From Algivirga pacifica (GTDB lineage Bacteria > Bacteroidota > Bacteroidia > Cytophagales > Flammeovirgaceae): a stretch of DNA of 64,000 bases. The stretch covers positions 1-64,000 of the forward strand of contig NZ_BAABJX010000062.1 of assembly GCF_039543525.1 (NCBI RefSeq), in the 5' to 3' direction. A model generated the notes under the pieces. That model saw only the letters and a list, made by a program, of their open reading frames with translations, searched no databases and was not told the origin of the DNA. Below are positions 8,772 through 17,373 of this stretch, piece after piece. Numbering within the stretch: position 1 is the first letter of the stretch; every line of letters starts with the position of its first letter. Position numbers and translations under genes: made by a program.

Positions 8772-8895
8772 ATTATATTAGCTGCTAGGTTGTATTTGGT
8801 ATTGGCTATAGTGGATCGCTTATACACGACAAGCAATAACAATAACCTTATCAGAATCGTTTGTATTGAATTATTGACTATCAAACCTACTTCAC

Positions 8896-9675
8896 ATGAA
8901 CAGAATAGATCAGCTTTTTCAAGCAAAATCAGAAGGTATCCTTAATATTTATTTCACTGCAGGTTATCCTTCTTTAGAAGACACCAATACTATTTTAGAA
9001 GCATTACAATCCTCAGGAGCAGATTTGATTGAGATCGGCATTCCTTATTCTGATCCTGTGGCTGACGGACCTACAATTCAGGAGAGTAATCAGCAAGCCT
9101 TAGAAAACGGCATGACCATGCACAAGCTTTTTGAGCAGCTGCAAGGCTTTAGAGAAAAGGTGCAGGTACCAGTGGTGTTGATGGGCTATTTTAACCCTGT
9201 TGTACAATATGGTATAGAGGCATTTTGTGAGAAATGTCGTGAGGTGGGTATCGATGGTGTTATTCTACCGGATTTACCTATTCGTGAATATACAGAGGTT
9301 TATAAGCCTATCTTTGAGAAAAATGGCTTGCATAATGTATTCTTGATCACTCCTCAAACCAGTGAAGAACGTATCCTTAGTATTGATGCCAACACAGAAG
9401 GATTTATCTATATGGTTTCTTCAGCAAGTATTACGGGAGCTAAGAGCGATGTAACGGACGTCCAGAAGGAGTATTTTAAGCGAGTGAATGCGATGAACCT
9501 AAAAAATCCTCGATTGATAGGGTTTGGAATTTCCAATCAGGAAACATTTGAAGAAGCATGTGAGCATGCACAGGGGGCTATTATTGGCAGTGCTTTCATT
9601 AAGCTACTTTCCCAGAGTGAGAATCTAACGGAAGATATTACTGCTTTTGTCAAAGACATAAAAGGTAAAAAGTAA
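8896..9675 (+). CDS. trpA: Tryptophan synthase alpha chain
   Basis: TrpA cleaves indole-3-glycerol phosphate and passes indole to TrpB. At 259 residues it is typical. The catalytic acids are Glu46 (DLIEIGIPYSDP) and Asp57 (VADGPTIQ), matching Glu49 and Asp60 of E. coli. Phosphate-binding glycines are in IGFGIS and GAIIGSAF. No other trp gene is in the window, so it is either the detached end of a trp operon or a solo gene. The 120 bases upstream show neither a clear promoter nor an attenuator. Confidence 0.96.
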   Translation: MNRIDQLFQAKSEGILNIYFTAGYPSLEDTNTILEALQSSGADLIEIGIPYSDPVADGPTIQESNQQALENGMTMHKLFEQLQGFREKVQVPVVLMGYFNPVVQYGIEAFCEKCREVGIDGVILPDLPIREYTEVYKPIFEKNGLHNVFLITPQTSEERILSIDANTEGFIYMVSSASITGAKSDVTDVQKEYFKRVNAMNLKNPRLIGFGISNQETFEEACEHAQGAIIGSAFIKLLSQSENLTEDITAFVKDIKGKK

Positions 9676-9696
9676 GGGTGTCCCTAGTGGGCACCC
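9676..9696 (+). repeat. GGGTGTCC hairpin repeat
   Basis: GGGTGTCC pairs with GGGCACCC around CTAGT directly after the trpA stop. The hairpin and the following GGACATCAGGTG match the repeat at 17197 (CGACATCAAGTG), so it belongs to the same dispersed family. Confidence 0.6.
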
Positions 9697-9717
9697 GGAC
9701 ATCAGGTGATAGGTAAA

Positions 9718-9749
9718 TTTTAGGGGCGCGATGTATCGCGCCCCTAAAA
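9718..9749. terminator. Bidirectional terminator between trpA and the E2 gene
   Basis: A perfect 15-bp stem, TTTTAGGGGCGCGAT (9718-9732) with ATCGCGCCCCTAAAA (9735-9749), lies between two convergent genes and has A and T tracts on its two sides. Confidence 0.88.
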
Positions 9750-9751
9750 AA

Positions 9752-11080
9752 TTAAATCCCTTGATTTACATCCCAGTTTTCAAGGTAATCACATACCCTT
9801 CTAACGAACATTCCTCCCAATGCACCATCTACTACACGGTGATCATAAGAATGTGAGAAGTAAGACATATGACGAATACCGATCAAGTCACCTTGAGGGG
9901 TTTCAATCACAGCCGGCTTTTTCTTGATAGTACCGATCGCCATAATTGCCACTTGTGGCTGATTAATGATTGGTGTACCGATAGTATTTCCAAAAGAACC
10001 AATGTTAGAGATCGTATAGGTACCTCCTTGTAGCTCGTCTGGCTTTAATTTATTTTCTCGTGCTCTTCTTGCCAAATCATTGATTGCTAGTGCTAGGCCA
10101 CTAAGGCTCAAGCGATCGGCATTTTTTACGACTGGAACAATCAAGTTACCAGAAGGTAAAGCCACTGCAATACCGATGTTCACTGATTTCTTGCGAATGA
10201 TCTTATCTCCATCTACTTGCACATTGATCATTGGGAAATCTTTGATCGCTCTGGCAATCGCTTGTACGATGATTGGCATAAAGGTTAGAGAGTCTCCTTC
10301 ACGCTCCTTGAACTTATTCTTCCATTGGTTACGCCAGTTGACCACATTAGTCATGTCAGCTTCTACACAAGAAGTAACGTGTGGCGCTGTATGCTTAGAC
10401 TGTACCATACGGTCAGCAATCATCTTACGCATACGATCCATTTGTATAATCTCATCTTCTCCATCTACAGAAACTGCTGGAGCTACTTGCTTAGTCGCTG
10501 GCTGTTCTGTTGTGCTACCCTGTGGTTGCGGTGTGCTTGCTGGGGCAGGTGCTGCTTTTGGAGTAGGGGCAGCTGCTGTAGTTGTGCGGTTTTTTACGTA
10601 GGCTAGAATGTCATCTTTGGTCACTCTACCCTCCTTGCCACTACCCGGGATTTGGTCTAACTCTTCTCCAGAGATATTCTCTTTTTGAGCAATACTTTTA
10701 ACTAGAGGGGAATAGAATCTATTGGAGCTAACTGTAGTAGCCGTATGACTTTCTTGTACGGGAGTTTCGGCAGGTGTTTCAATAACCTCTTCCGTTTGTT
10801 TTTCAGGAGTGGTGTCCTCTTCTGTTTCAGTTGAGCCTCCTTCTGTTTCAATTACTGCAATGGGGTGTCCTACTTGTGCGACTTCCCCTTCTTGCACTAA
10901 TATTTCTTTTAGTATTCCGGAGTGAGAAGCAGGAACATCAGTATCTACTTTATCCGTGGCAACTTCTAGGACAGACTCATCTGTTTCTATGCGGTCTCCT
11001 ACATTTTTTAGCCAGGTAAGTACGGTTGCTTCAAATACACTCTCACCCATAGCGGGCAAAACCATTTTTACTAGTGCCAT
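9752..11080 (-). CDS. 2-oxoacid dehydrogenase E2 (dihydrolipoamide acyltransferase)
   Basis: This is the acyltransferase core of a 2-oxoacid dehydrogenase complex. Domains in order: one lipoyl domain (1-78; lipoyl-lysine Lys44 in VATDKVDTD), a Glu/Thr/Pro-rich linker, an E3-binding domain (about 120-160, SPLVKSIAQKENISGEEL), an Ala/Pro linker and the catalytic domain (about 210-442) with the active-site motif HSYDHRVVDG. The sequence resembles the branched-chain/2-oxoglutarate group more than pyruvate E2, but the substrate cannot be settled. E1 and E3 genes are not adjacent. Terminator shared with trpA. Confidence 0.92.
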   Translation of the reverse strand: MALVKMVLPAMGESVFEATVLTWLKNVGDRIETDESVLEVATDKVDTDVPASHSGILKEILVQEGEVAQVGHPIAVIETEGGSTETEEDTTPEKQTEEVIETPAETPVQESHTATTVSSNRFYSPLVKSIAQKENISGEELDQIPGSGKEGRVTKDDILAYVKNRTTTAAAPTPKAAPAPASTPQPQGSTTEQPATKQVAPAVSVDGEDEIIQMDRMRKMIADRMVQSKHTAPHVTSCVEADMTNVVNWRNQWKNKFKEREGDSLTFMPIIVQAIARAIKDFPMINVQVDGDKIIRKKSVNIGIAVALPSGNLIVPVVKNADRLSLSGLALAINDLARRARENKLKPDELQGGTYTISNIGSFGNTIGTPIINQPQVAIMAIGTIKKKPAVIETPQGDLIGIRHMSYFSHSYDHRVVDGALGGMFVRRVCDYLENWDVNQGI

Positions 11081-11410
11081 AGTAATTGATTATATGTTTT
11101 GTAAAACTGTCTTCGTCATTTCTGTCACAAAAATAGTAATTTCACAGGATAAAAAGGGAGATTTAAATAATATGTTATTAATTGTACTATGTACGATTAT
11201 TGACTTTTGATTGATCTCACATGTTTGAAATATTATGTATTTAAATAGGGTTTTTGCAGAATAAAAAATTGTTATAAATCTCTTATTTACAGTATTTCAA
11301 AATTTTTTTTTGTTAAAAACAACAACGTTTTGAAGTTGTTTATATGTTTATACACTATATAACCCTAGGAAGGGTTTAATCCTTCTGACAGAGTAGAATA
11401 GAAAGCGCCT
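11081..11410. other. 330-base divergent intergenic region
   Basis: AT-rich spacer between the divergent E2 and phosphatase genes. On the minus strand TATTTTTG (11135-11128) could be the E2 -7 box, but no -33 box is at the proper distance. TTTG at 11224 and a later TTTTTG are the only hints for the plus strand. No repeat or frame is visible. Confidence 0.4.
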
Positions 11411-12118
11411 ATGAAAAATACAGATTTTAAGCATCTCTTTTTCGATCTAGATCACACCTTGTGGGATTTTGAAAAGAGCTCTGCAGAAACACTGGAAGAG
11501 TTGTATGATCGTTATCAGATCGGCAGTTTGAGCTCAAGAAACATACAGAAATTAGACTTTATTGCTGCTTTTAGGGTAGTCAATCGAAAGTTGTGGCAAC
11601 AGTATGATAGAGGAAAGGTAGATCGAGAGAAAATTCGCAGTGAGCGTTTTCCTATGATTTTTGCTGAATTGGGCATTCCAGCGGTAGTATGTCCTGCGGA
11701 TATGGGAGAGGTGTATTTATCAATATGCCCTACTAAACCGTACTTGATGGCAGAAGCATTGAGTACGCTACAGCGCCTGAATGAACATTATGAGTTACAT
11801 ATTCTTACCAATGGCTTTAAGGATGTGCAGCACATCAAAATGCGAAGTGCAAATATTTATCATTTCTTTAAGCAAATTATTACTTCAGAATGTACAGGTC
11901 ATAAGAAGCCTAATATTCAGATCTTTCAATATGCGATGGAGCAGGCAAAAACATCTCCTGAACATAGTGTGATGATTGGTGATAATCCTCGTGCTGATAT
12001 TCAGGGAGGAAAGGCGGCAGGGATGTATACTGTCTTTTACAATCCGGATCGTATTGCTCATGGTATTCATCCTCATTTAGAGATCAACAGCTTAGGGGAG
12101 TTATCTCATCATTTTTAG
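11411..12118 (+). CDS. HAD phosphatase, YjjG family (pyrimidine nucleotidase-like)
   Basis: The 235-residue protein has all HAD motifs: motif I FFDLDHTLWD with both nucleophile and acid Asp, motif II LTNG, a conserved Lys in HKKPNIQIF and motif IV VMIGDNPRADIQGG. The helical cap after motif I and the phrase DHTLWDFEKSS are typical of YjjG, a nucleotidase that removes non-canonical pyrimidine nucleotides. Substrate cannot be proven from sequence. It is monocistronic; a heptamer array follows the stop. Confidence 0.87.
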   Translation: MKNTDFKHLFFDLDHTLWDFEKSSAETLEELYDRYQIGSLSSRNIQKLDFIAAFRVVNRKLWQQYDRGKVDREKIRSERFPMIFAELGIPAVVCPADMGEVYLSICPTKPYLMAEALSTLQRLNEHYELHILTNGFKDVQHIKMRSANIYHFFKQIITSECTGHKKPNIQIFQYAMEQAKTSPEHSVMIGDNPRADIQGGKAAGMYTVFYNPDRIAHGIHPHLEINSLGELSHHF

Positions 12119-12131
12119 GGTACGAGCTTAT

Positions 12132-12159
12132 GTTTATCGGTTATTGCTTATCGTTTAAA
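12132..12159 (+). repeat. Degenerate 7-base repeat array (GTTTATC type)
   Basis: Four adjacent units, GTTTATC, GGTTATT, GCTTATC and GTTTAAA, match the inverted arrays at 6497-6560 almost unit for unit. The array starts 14 bases after the upstream stop codon. Confidence 0.6.
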
Positions 12160-12355
12160 AAAGGTTGAAAAAATTTCCATAGGATATTGTATGTCGTTGA
12201 GGGGTAAAATAACTTTCATAACTCATAACCGTACCCCATTTCACCTCTTAAATTGTAAAAATCTTAGCATATCATAGGACTCTACACCATTTCTAAATCA
12301 TTTACATTTTTTTAATGTTCCTAATACAGAATGGTAACCCAAAAGCAGAGATCCT

Positions 12356-13498
12356 ATGTCATATAATTTACACGCAATAGCTCAGAATGGTCTTGGAAAC
12401 CAGGTAAGTAATCATATTGCCGATGTTCTCAATGAGGAATCCGAGAACATTCAGCTTTATATTGATCGGGCCATACCTGCAATTATAGCAGGGTTGATGC
12501 AGAAAGCTTCTACCCCTTCAGGAGCTGATAGTCTTTTGTATGCTCTTGCTTATCGCAAATTAGACCATAGTGTAGCTGGAAAGCTGAAAACCATTATTAC
12601 ACAAAGAGATAAAGGAGGGTGGGAAACGATTCGCTATCACGGTCAGCGATTGGCTTTTGATGTCTTTGAGGATGATCAGGATCGGATGGTACAAGAGTTA
12701 TCGCATATGAGTGGAGTTGATGAAAATACAGGGTATCACCTTTTGTATATGCTCTTGCCTGTAGTGATGGGGTATTTGGGAACAGAAGTAGAAAACAAGA
12801 AGCTAGATAATTTTGGGTTGGCGAACTTATTGATGGGACAAAAATTCTTTCTTAAAGAGCTACATTTACCGGAGGGTTTTATGCTTCGTTTGGGGTTGCC
12901 AGAGCTTCATGAAATTACAGAAGATTGTAGTCGAAATTTTACGAGCTTGTTTTCTCACGAAAAAGTAGGAGGGGGCTTTTTTGGTAAGATGATTCCTGTA
13001 TTAGGAGGTTTCATGGTGGTTTTTGCAGTTTGGTCTATTTTTAATGTGAATCAGTCTGTGGAAGATACAATTCGAATGGAGACAGGTGAAGAAGTCGTGA
13101 GTAGGGGTGGAGGTGATGAAGAAAAAGAGTCCGTATTGCTACCTGATGGTAATATGATTACGGTGTATACTAATGGGGCAGAGATGAAACTGATCAATCA
13201 CTTGACAGGCACGGAGAAGTTGGATGAAAATACATGGATAGTTTTAGAGCGTGTCAGTATGAATCAAAAAGATCGAGAAGACTCTATACAACAACTTGAT
13301 AATCTAGGGAAAATCATGATGGCATACTCTTACATGAAGTTAGTGATAGGATCTAGTGGAGAAATAGAAGGGGAACGTTTTTCGGTGGAGAAAGCAGAGC
13401 AAATAAAGAACGAATTAATGAATATGGGGGTAGGAGAAGATCGTTTGAAAATAGAGGATGGAGACCCTAATGGATTTATTGCTATCCAAGTGAAATAA
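12356..13498 (+). CDS. DUF937-like protein with membrane helix and OmpA-like C-terminus
   Basis: The 380-residue protein has an N-terminal helical region (about 10-190) resembling the DUF937/YidB family, with GLGNQVSNHIADVL and a repeated IPAIIAGLMQKAS-like segment. One membrane helix follows (about 210-230, IPVLGGFMVVFAVWSIF), then a polar C-terminal domain (about 255-380). That domain follows the OmpA-like fold (MAYSYMKLVIGSSGEIEG, KAEQIKNELMNMGVGEDRL) but lacks the Asp-Arg pair used to bind peptidoglycan. It probably links cytoplasm and periplasm. Function unknown; the start is the only ATG before the conserved region. Confidence 0.7.
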   Translation: MSYNLHAIAQNGLGNQVSNHIADVLNEESENIQLYIDRAIPAIIAGLMQKASTPSGADSLLYALAYRKLDHSVAGKLKTIITQRDKGGWETIRYHGQRLAFDVFEDDQDRMVQELSHMSGVDENTGYHLLYMLLPVVMGYLGTEVENKKLDNFGLANLLMGQKFFLKELHLPEGFMLRLGLPELHEITEDCSRNFTSLFSHEKVGGGFFGKMIPVLGGFMVVFAVWSIFNVNQSVEDTIRMETGEEVVSRGGGDEEKESVLLPDGNMITVYTNGAEMKLINHLTGTEKLDENTWIVLERVSMNQKDREDSIQQLDNLGKIMMAYSYMKLVIGSSGEIEGERFSVEKAEQIKNELMNMGVGEDRLKIEDGDPNGFIAIQVK

Positions 13499-13623
13499 AG
13501 ACTCTAAGAGTGGAAAGACCGTTTAATAAAGGGACTGTTTGTATATTGAAAAGGGAATTTAATAGATAGATTAATACGTTTTCTTGTATCTTTCTATTAA
13601 AGAATGGTATTTTAATTGCGGGA

Positions 13624-13656
13624 ACTCCTACTACTATAGTAGGAGTATTTATTTTG
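13624..13656 (+). terminator. Terminator after the DUF937-like gene
   Basis: ACTCCTACTA (13624-13633) pairs perfectly with TAGTAGGAGT (13637-13646) around CTA, followed by ATTTATTTT. It lies 125 bases past the stop codon, only 41 bases before the next gene. Confidence 0.65.
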
Positions 13657-13687
13657 ATACTTCTGAAAGATAACTGGCAATAACTTT

Positions 13688-16513
13688 ATGAAACGGATAA
13701 CCGTCTTTTTCTGCTGTTTGTTTGTGGCGAGGATCATGTGGGCACAATCGGTATTTCCTGTTGTTGAAAATGGAAAATGGGGAGCGATAGACCAATATGG
13801 AAATTTTTTATTTTCTCCCCAATATGACCATTTGATGCCTTATACTCCCAATAACCTAGCAGTTGCAGCTTTACAAGGGAAGTATGGAGTAGTTAATAGA
13901 AAAGGAGAACAAGTATTAGATTTTCAGTATGACCATATTGAAATCGTAACCCCTAATCGCTTTTTAGTTTGGAAGAAATATCGATGTGGAGTCGTTGATA
14001 AGTATGGGAAAGAGGTCTTACCTATTCGTTATGACGCAATTACTCCTTTAAAGAAAAGATCATACCTATATCAGCAGAACCAACGATTTGGAATAGCTGA
14101 TCAGGGGGGTAAAGAGATTTTGGAGAGGACTTATCCTGTGATGTCTTCGGTAGATAGTCTTCCAGTGTTACTTTTTGGTACAGGTAAACAAGTTGGGGTA
14201 TTGAATATTTCCGGAGAAATTTTATTACCTCCTGTTTATCCTCAAGTAGATGTGGCTGAGCAACATGCAATAGGGGTACGTCCAGAGGGAATAGATTTAG
14301 TAGAATGGGATAGTACAGGAAGTTTATTGACTGCCCAAGCTTTTCCCAACCGTGAGGAGGCGCGAAACTATTTGGAGAGTAAAAAACTGAAAATGTATCA
14401 GCAGACTTATTCTCCACATGAAGGACTGGAACAAGGAGTATGGCAATATATAGGAGATAGCTATTATCTCTTAGATAAACAGGGACGTAGCTTGTTGGGG
14501 TATCGTAAGTTCTATCATGTCGAAGAAGCTCCAGAAGTAGGATTGGCTTTAGCCTATTCCAATGATGGTGGAGAAGAGAGTGCTTTTGTAGTCGATTCTC
14601 AACAAGGTACTTTTCTATATCAGCATAACTTCAAAAAAATTGCATTAAAGGATTATTTCAGCGCAAACTGGGCAAGGGCTGCGAGCGGCGATTATTGGGA
14701 TCACTTGATTTCCAGAAGAGGAGAGATCAAAAGTTCGGTAGAGATGGGAGATATTCGCTACCCTATTGATGAAGTGGTGAGCTGTAGAGAAGGGGTAGCT
14801 GTGATAAGAAGTCAAGATAAGTATGGTGCCGTATCTCTTAATGGAGAGGTCGTGTTACCTTTTGAGTACGATTACCTTGGCGATGTATGGCAAGGGATGC
14901 TCAATGCTAAAAAAGGGGGTATTGCAGGAGTTATAGACCTTAAAGGAAATACGATTCTTCCGTTTCAATATGAAGAAGTAGCAACGTTAAATCACCCTTT
15001 GTTTCGTGTTAAGTTAGGAGGGAAGTGGGGAGTATTGAATAAGGAACGTCAGGTTTTACTTCCATTCGTTTATGATGCAATCGCTCCTTTTGTGGATGGT
15101 ATCGCAAATATTAAGAAGGAAGGACAATGGGGAAGAGTAAATCAAGAAGGAACCATTGTATTAGCTCCTACGATTAAGGCGGATTCTCTAAGGACTTTTG
15201 TAGATGGTTTAGCGATTACAGTAAATGTGAAGCGTTCAGGACAGCAGAAAGTGTTGGGATTGGTGAAGGAGTCCGGAGAGGTAGTCATACCTCCTTCTTA
15301 TGATCATTTGGGAGATTTGTTGGCGATATGGGGAAAGTCCAAAGAAAGAACATTAGTGCGTAAAGGCGGAAGGTATGGAGTGATGAATAGTCAAGGAAAA
15401 GAACTGATTCCTTGTTTGTATGATACGATTGCTGAAATAGAGCAGGAGGTGGTTATTGTACAGCGTCAAGGAAAGTGGGGAGTGAGGAGTATTGACGACA
15501 AAGAACTACTTCCTGTAAAATATGATAGCATCCACTTTTTGGAAGGAACCAAAAAGCAACTACTGGAAGTGATGGTGAGGGATACGGCAGATTATAAAGT
15601 AACTCACAGTGGTTATTTTAAGCCATTATCTAATGAGAAAAAATTCACTCCTTATAGAGTGGATGAGAATATTGTAGTAGAAAAACCATTGGGTGATGGG
15701 TTTTATCAAGCCTATGAGGTAGGGAATACTCTTTACAAAGGGTTGGTAGATTATAATGGCATTGCCTTAACGGCATTTAAATATAAGTCTATAGCACCTT
15801 TTTCCGAAGGATTGAGTAGAGTCGAGGTATTCAAAAAGCGGAAGACTGTTGGCTTTATTGACATGTATGGGAAAGAGGTTATTACCCCTCGATTTGAAGA
15901 TGCTAATTATTTTTCGGGCAGCCTGTCGGCAGTGATGCATAAAGGAGCGTGGGGATATGTGGACATTGAAGGAGAGTGGGTAATACCCGCTCAGTTTATG
16001 GAAGCAGGTAGGTTTATCGATGGAGTTGCCTTGGTTAACAAACGAATTATTATCAATACTGAGGGGGCAATCGTTGGGAGATATAAAGGTGATGGTAAAG
16101 TAGTAGGTCCATTCAGAAGTGAGCGCTGTGTAGTCAAGGAGGACAAGCAGGCTTACCATATTCTACCTTCAGGAAATGCGGCTTACCGAAGAAAGTTTCA
16201 AGATGTGACACGGTTTAATGGAGAGCGAGCTTTTGTGAAAATGTATACCTCAGAAGGCTCAGGTAAATGGAGAATGATCGATGTGAATGGAAATGTCATT
16301 AGTGACACTTCTTTTGAGCAAGTGAAGGAAAAAGGAAATAGCTTTCAAGTGAGGGTAGGTAAGCGATTGGGCGTATTGGATTTGGAAGGTAAGTGGATTA
16401 TCATTCCAGAATGTACCTCTATCAGAGCTTACAGTGATGAAGTGATTAAGGTAGAGGTGGAGGAAAAAGTACGCTATATTTTAAAGGACGGCACCGTGAT
16501 CTATTCTTATTAA
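13688..16513 (+). CDS. Large secreted WG-repeat protein
   Basis: The 941-residue protein begins with a signal peptide (KRITVFFCCLFVARIMWAQS). The rest consists of at least 14 WG/KWG-type repeats, each about 22-45 residues and of the form GKWGVxxxxGxxxLPxxYDxI (for example GKWGAIDQYGNFLF, GKYGVVNRKGEQVL, GRYGVMNSQGKELI, GAWGYVDIEGEWVI). Such repeats form beta-rich solenoid or propeller-like folds and are thought to mediate binding at the cell surface. There is no type IX C-terminal sorting domain, membrane anchor or enzymatic domain. It is flanked by terminators on both sides. Confidence 0.9.
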   Translation: MKRITVFFCCLFVARIMWAQSVFPVVENGKWGAIDQYGNFLFSPQYDHLMPYTPNNLAVAALQGKYGVVNRKGEQVLDFQYDHIEIVTPNRFLVWKKYRCGVVDKYGKEVLPIRYDAITPLKKRSYLYQQNQRFGIADQGGKEILERTYPVMSSVDSLPVLLFGTGKQVGVLNISGEILLPPVYPQVDVAEQHAIGVRPEGIDLVEWDSTGSLLTAQAFPNREEARNYLESKKLKMYQQTYSPHEGLEQGVWQYIGDSYYLLDKQGRSLLGYRKFYHVEEAPEVGLALAYSNDGGEESAFVVDSQQGTFLYQHNFKKIALKDYFSANWARAASGDYWDHLISRRGEIKSSVEMGDIRYPIDEVVSCREGVAVIRSQDKYGAVSLNGEVVLPFEYDYLGDVWQGMLNAKKGGIAGVIDLKGNTILPFQYEEVATLNHPLFRVKLGGKWGVLNKERQVLLPFVYDAIAPFVDGIANIKKEGQWGRVNQEGTIVLAPTIKADSLRTFVDGLAITVNVKRSGQQKVLGLVKESGEVVIPPSYDHLGDLLAIWGKSKERTLVRKGGRYGVMNSQGKELIPCLYDTIAEIEQEVVIVQRQGKWGVRSIDDKELLPVKYDSIHFLEGTKKQLLEVMVRDTADYKVTHSGYFKPLSNEKKFTPYRVDENIVVEKPLGDGFYQAYEVGNTLYKGLVDYNGIALTAFKYKSIAPFSEGLSRVEVFKKRKTVGFIDMYGKEVITPRFEDANYFSGSLSAVMHKGAWGYVDIEGEWVIPAQFMEAGRFIDGVALVNKRIIINTEGAIVGRYKGDGKVVGPFRSERCVVKEDKQAYHILPSGNAAYRRKFQDVTRFNGERAFVKMYTSEGSGKWRMIDVNGNVISDTSFEQVKEKGNSFQVRVGKRLGVLDLEGKWIIIPECTSIRAYSDEVIKVEVEEKVRYILKDGTVIYSY

Positions 16514-16535
16514 TATCTTTTAAATATTTATAAAC

Positions 16536-16571
16536 AAAAAAGCCAGGTCCCTTATTGGGGCCTGGTTTTTA
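16536..16571 (+). terminator. Terminator after the WG-repeat gene
   Basis: AAAAAAGCCAGG-TCCC pairs with GGGG-CCTGGTTTTT around CTTATT; a typical A-stem-T terminator 23 bases after the stop. Confidence 0.85.
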
Positions 16572-16684
16572 TAATAGTGTAAATGCATAATTTTGACAGA
16601 ATATATCAGAACGCTTAAAAGCGAACTTAGCTCCTGTAACGAGGTCAATTAAAGAAAAATATTGATCGAATAAAAATATATGAA

Positions 16685-17149
16685 TCAATTCTCCTGACTC
16701 TTTCTTTCCAAGGTCTTGTAATTACTATATAAATAGTGTCCAAGCTTGTTGATATTGGAGTGTGCTTTATCATTAACCTTGATAGGAATTCCTGTTTTGG
16801 TAAAGATCTCCACTTCATGCATAGAGACATCCCCAATCTTTTTATCTTCCCTTTTCCAGTAAAGAATTTCACTTCTCATCTTTACAACTTCTTTCATCCC
16901 AAAACGCAATGGGTAGCGAATCGTAAGTGTTTGCTTTTTGGTGTCCAGTTTTAAAGTTTTGTAGGTAAACATAAGTCGAAGTAACATGCCTACCATTAAA
17001 AGTGAGATAGCAACCAGCAAGATAATCGCCCACCATTGAAAACCGCTAATACTCATATAGCGAAGAATACCAAAGACTACGGTACCCAGAATAATCAGGA
17101 AGATAATCAAAGCATAAAATGCCGCCGATTTCGGTTTACAAGTAATCAT
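16685..17149 (-). CDS. Two-helix membrane protein with PH-like domain
   Basis: The 154-residue protein has two close membrane helices (about 10-27 and 38-60). A soluble beta-rich region (about 62-135: YKTLKLDTKKQTLTIRYPLR, EILYWKRE, EVEIFTKTGIPIKVN) then a helix follow, the arrangement of bacterial PH-like membrane proteins. Function unknown. It is a single gene on the minus strand, immediately preceded by the heptamer repeat array at 17151, which begins 2 bases before its start codon and so occupies its promoter or leader. Confidence 0.72.
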   Translation of the reverse strand: MITCKPKSAAFYALIIFLIILGTVVFGILRYMSISGFQWWAIILLVAISLLMVGMLLRLMFTYKTLKLDTKKQTLTIRYPLRFGMKEVVKMRSEILYWKREDKKIGDVSMHEVEIFTKTGIPIKVNDKAHSNINKLGHYLYSNYKTLERKSQEN

Positions 17150-17150
17150 T

Positions 17151-17192
17151 TAAAAGGTAAAAGGTAAAAGGTAAAAGGTAAAAGGTAAAAGG
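17151..17192. repeat. Six perfect TAAAAGG tandem repeats
   Basis: Six exact 7-base units run without interruption and then fade as TAAGGG. The array directly abuts the start codon of the membrane protein gene on the minus strand. The same unit appears inverted and degenerate at 43200-43230. Confidence 0.95.
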
Positions 17193-17196
17193 TAAG

Positions 17197-17362
17197 GGCG
17201 ACCCTTGTGGTCGCCCGACATCAAGTGTGGTAATAGCAAGTCTAAGTCCCTATTGTGGTCGCCCGACATCAAGTGTGGTAATAGCAAGTCTAAGTCCCTA
17301 TTGTGGTCGCCCGACATCAAGTATGGTAATAGCAAGCCTAAGACACTATTATGGTCGCCCCT
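17197..17362. repeat. 48-bp tandem repeat, about 3.4 copies, with GGGCGACC hairpin
   Basis: The unit starts at TGTGGTCGCCC (17206, 17254, 17302; a variant at 17350), an exact 48-base period. The first two complete copies are nearly identical and the last is diverged. The array opens with a perfect hairpin, GGGCGACC-CTTGT-GGTCGCCC. Because 48 is a multiple of three, frames stay open through it, but these are not genes. Confidence 0.92.
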
Positions 17363-17373
17363 ACCTCACAATA

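Noticed and set aside
13688..16513. WG-repeat protein as a type IX secretion cargo
   Set aside because: No C-terminal sorting domain is visible; the sequence ends within a WG-type repeat.
17150..17335. Minus-strand open frame with a 16-residue repeat (LLPHLMSGDHNRDLDL)
   Set aside because: It is produced only by the 48-bp tandem repeat, whose period is a multiple of three, and by the TAAAAGG array. Both other strands stay open as well, and there is no start context or conserved fold.
17197..17362. 48-bp repeat as a CRISPR array for the orphan Cas6
   Set aside because: The whole 48-base unit repeats, with no variable spacers between constant parts, so it is a simple tandem repeat.
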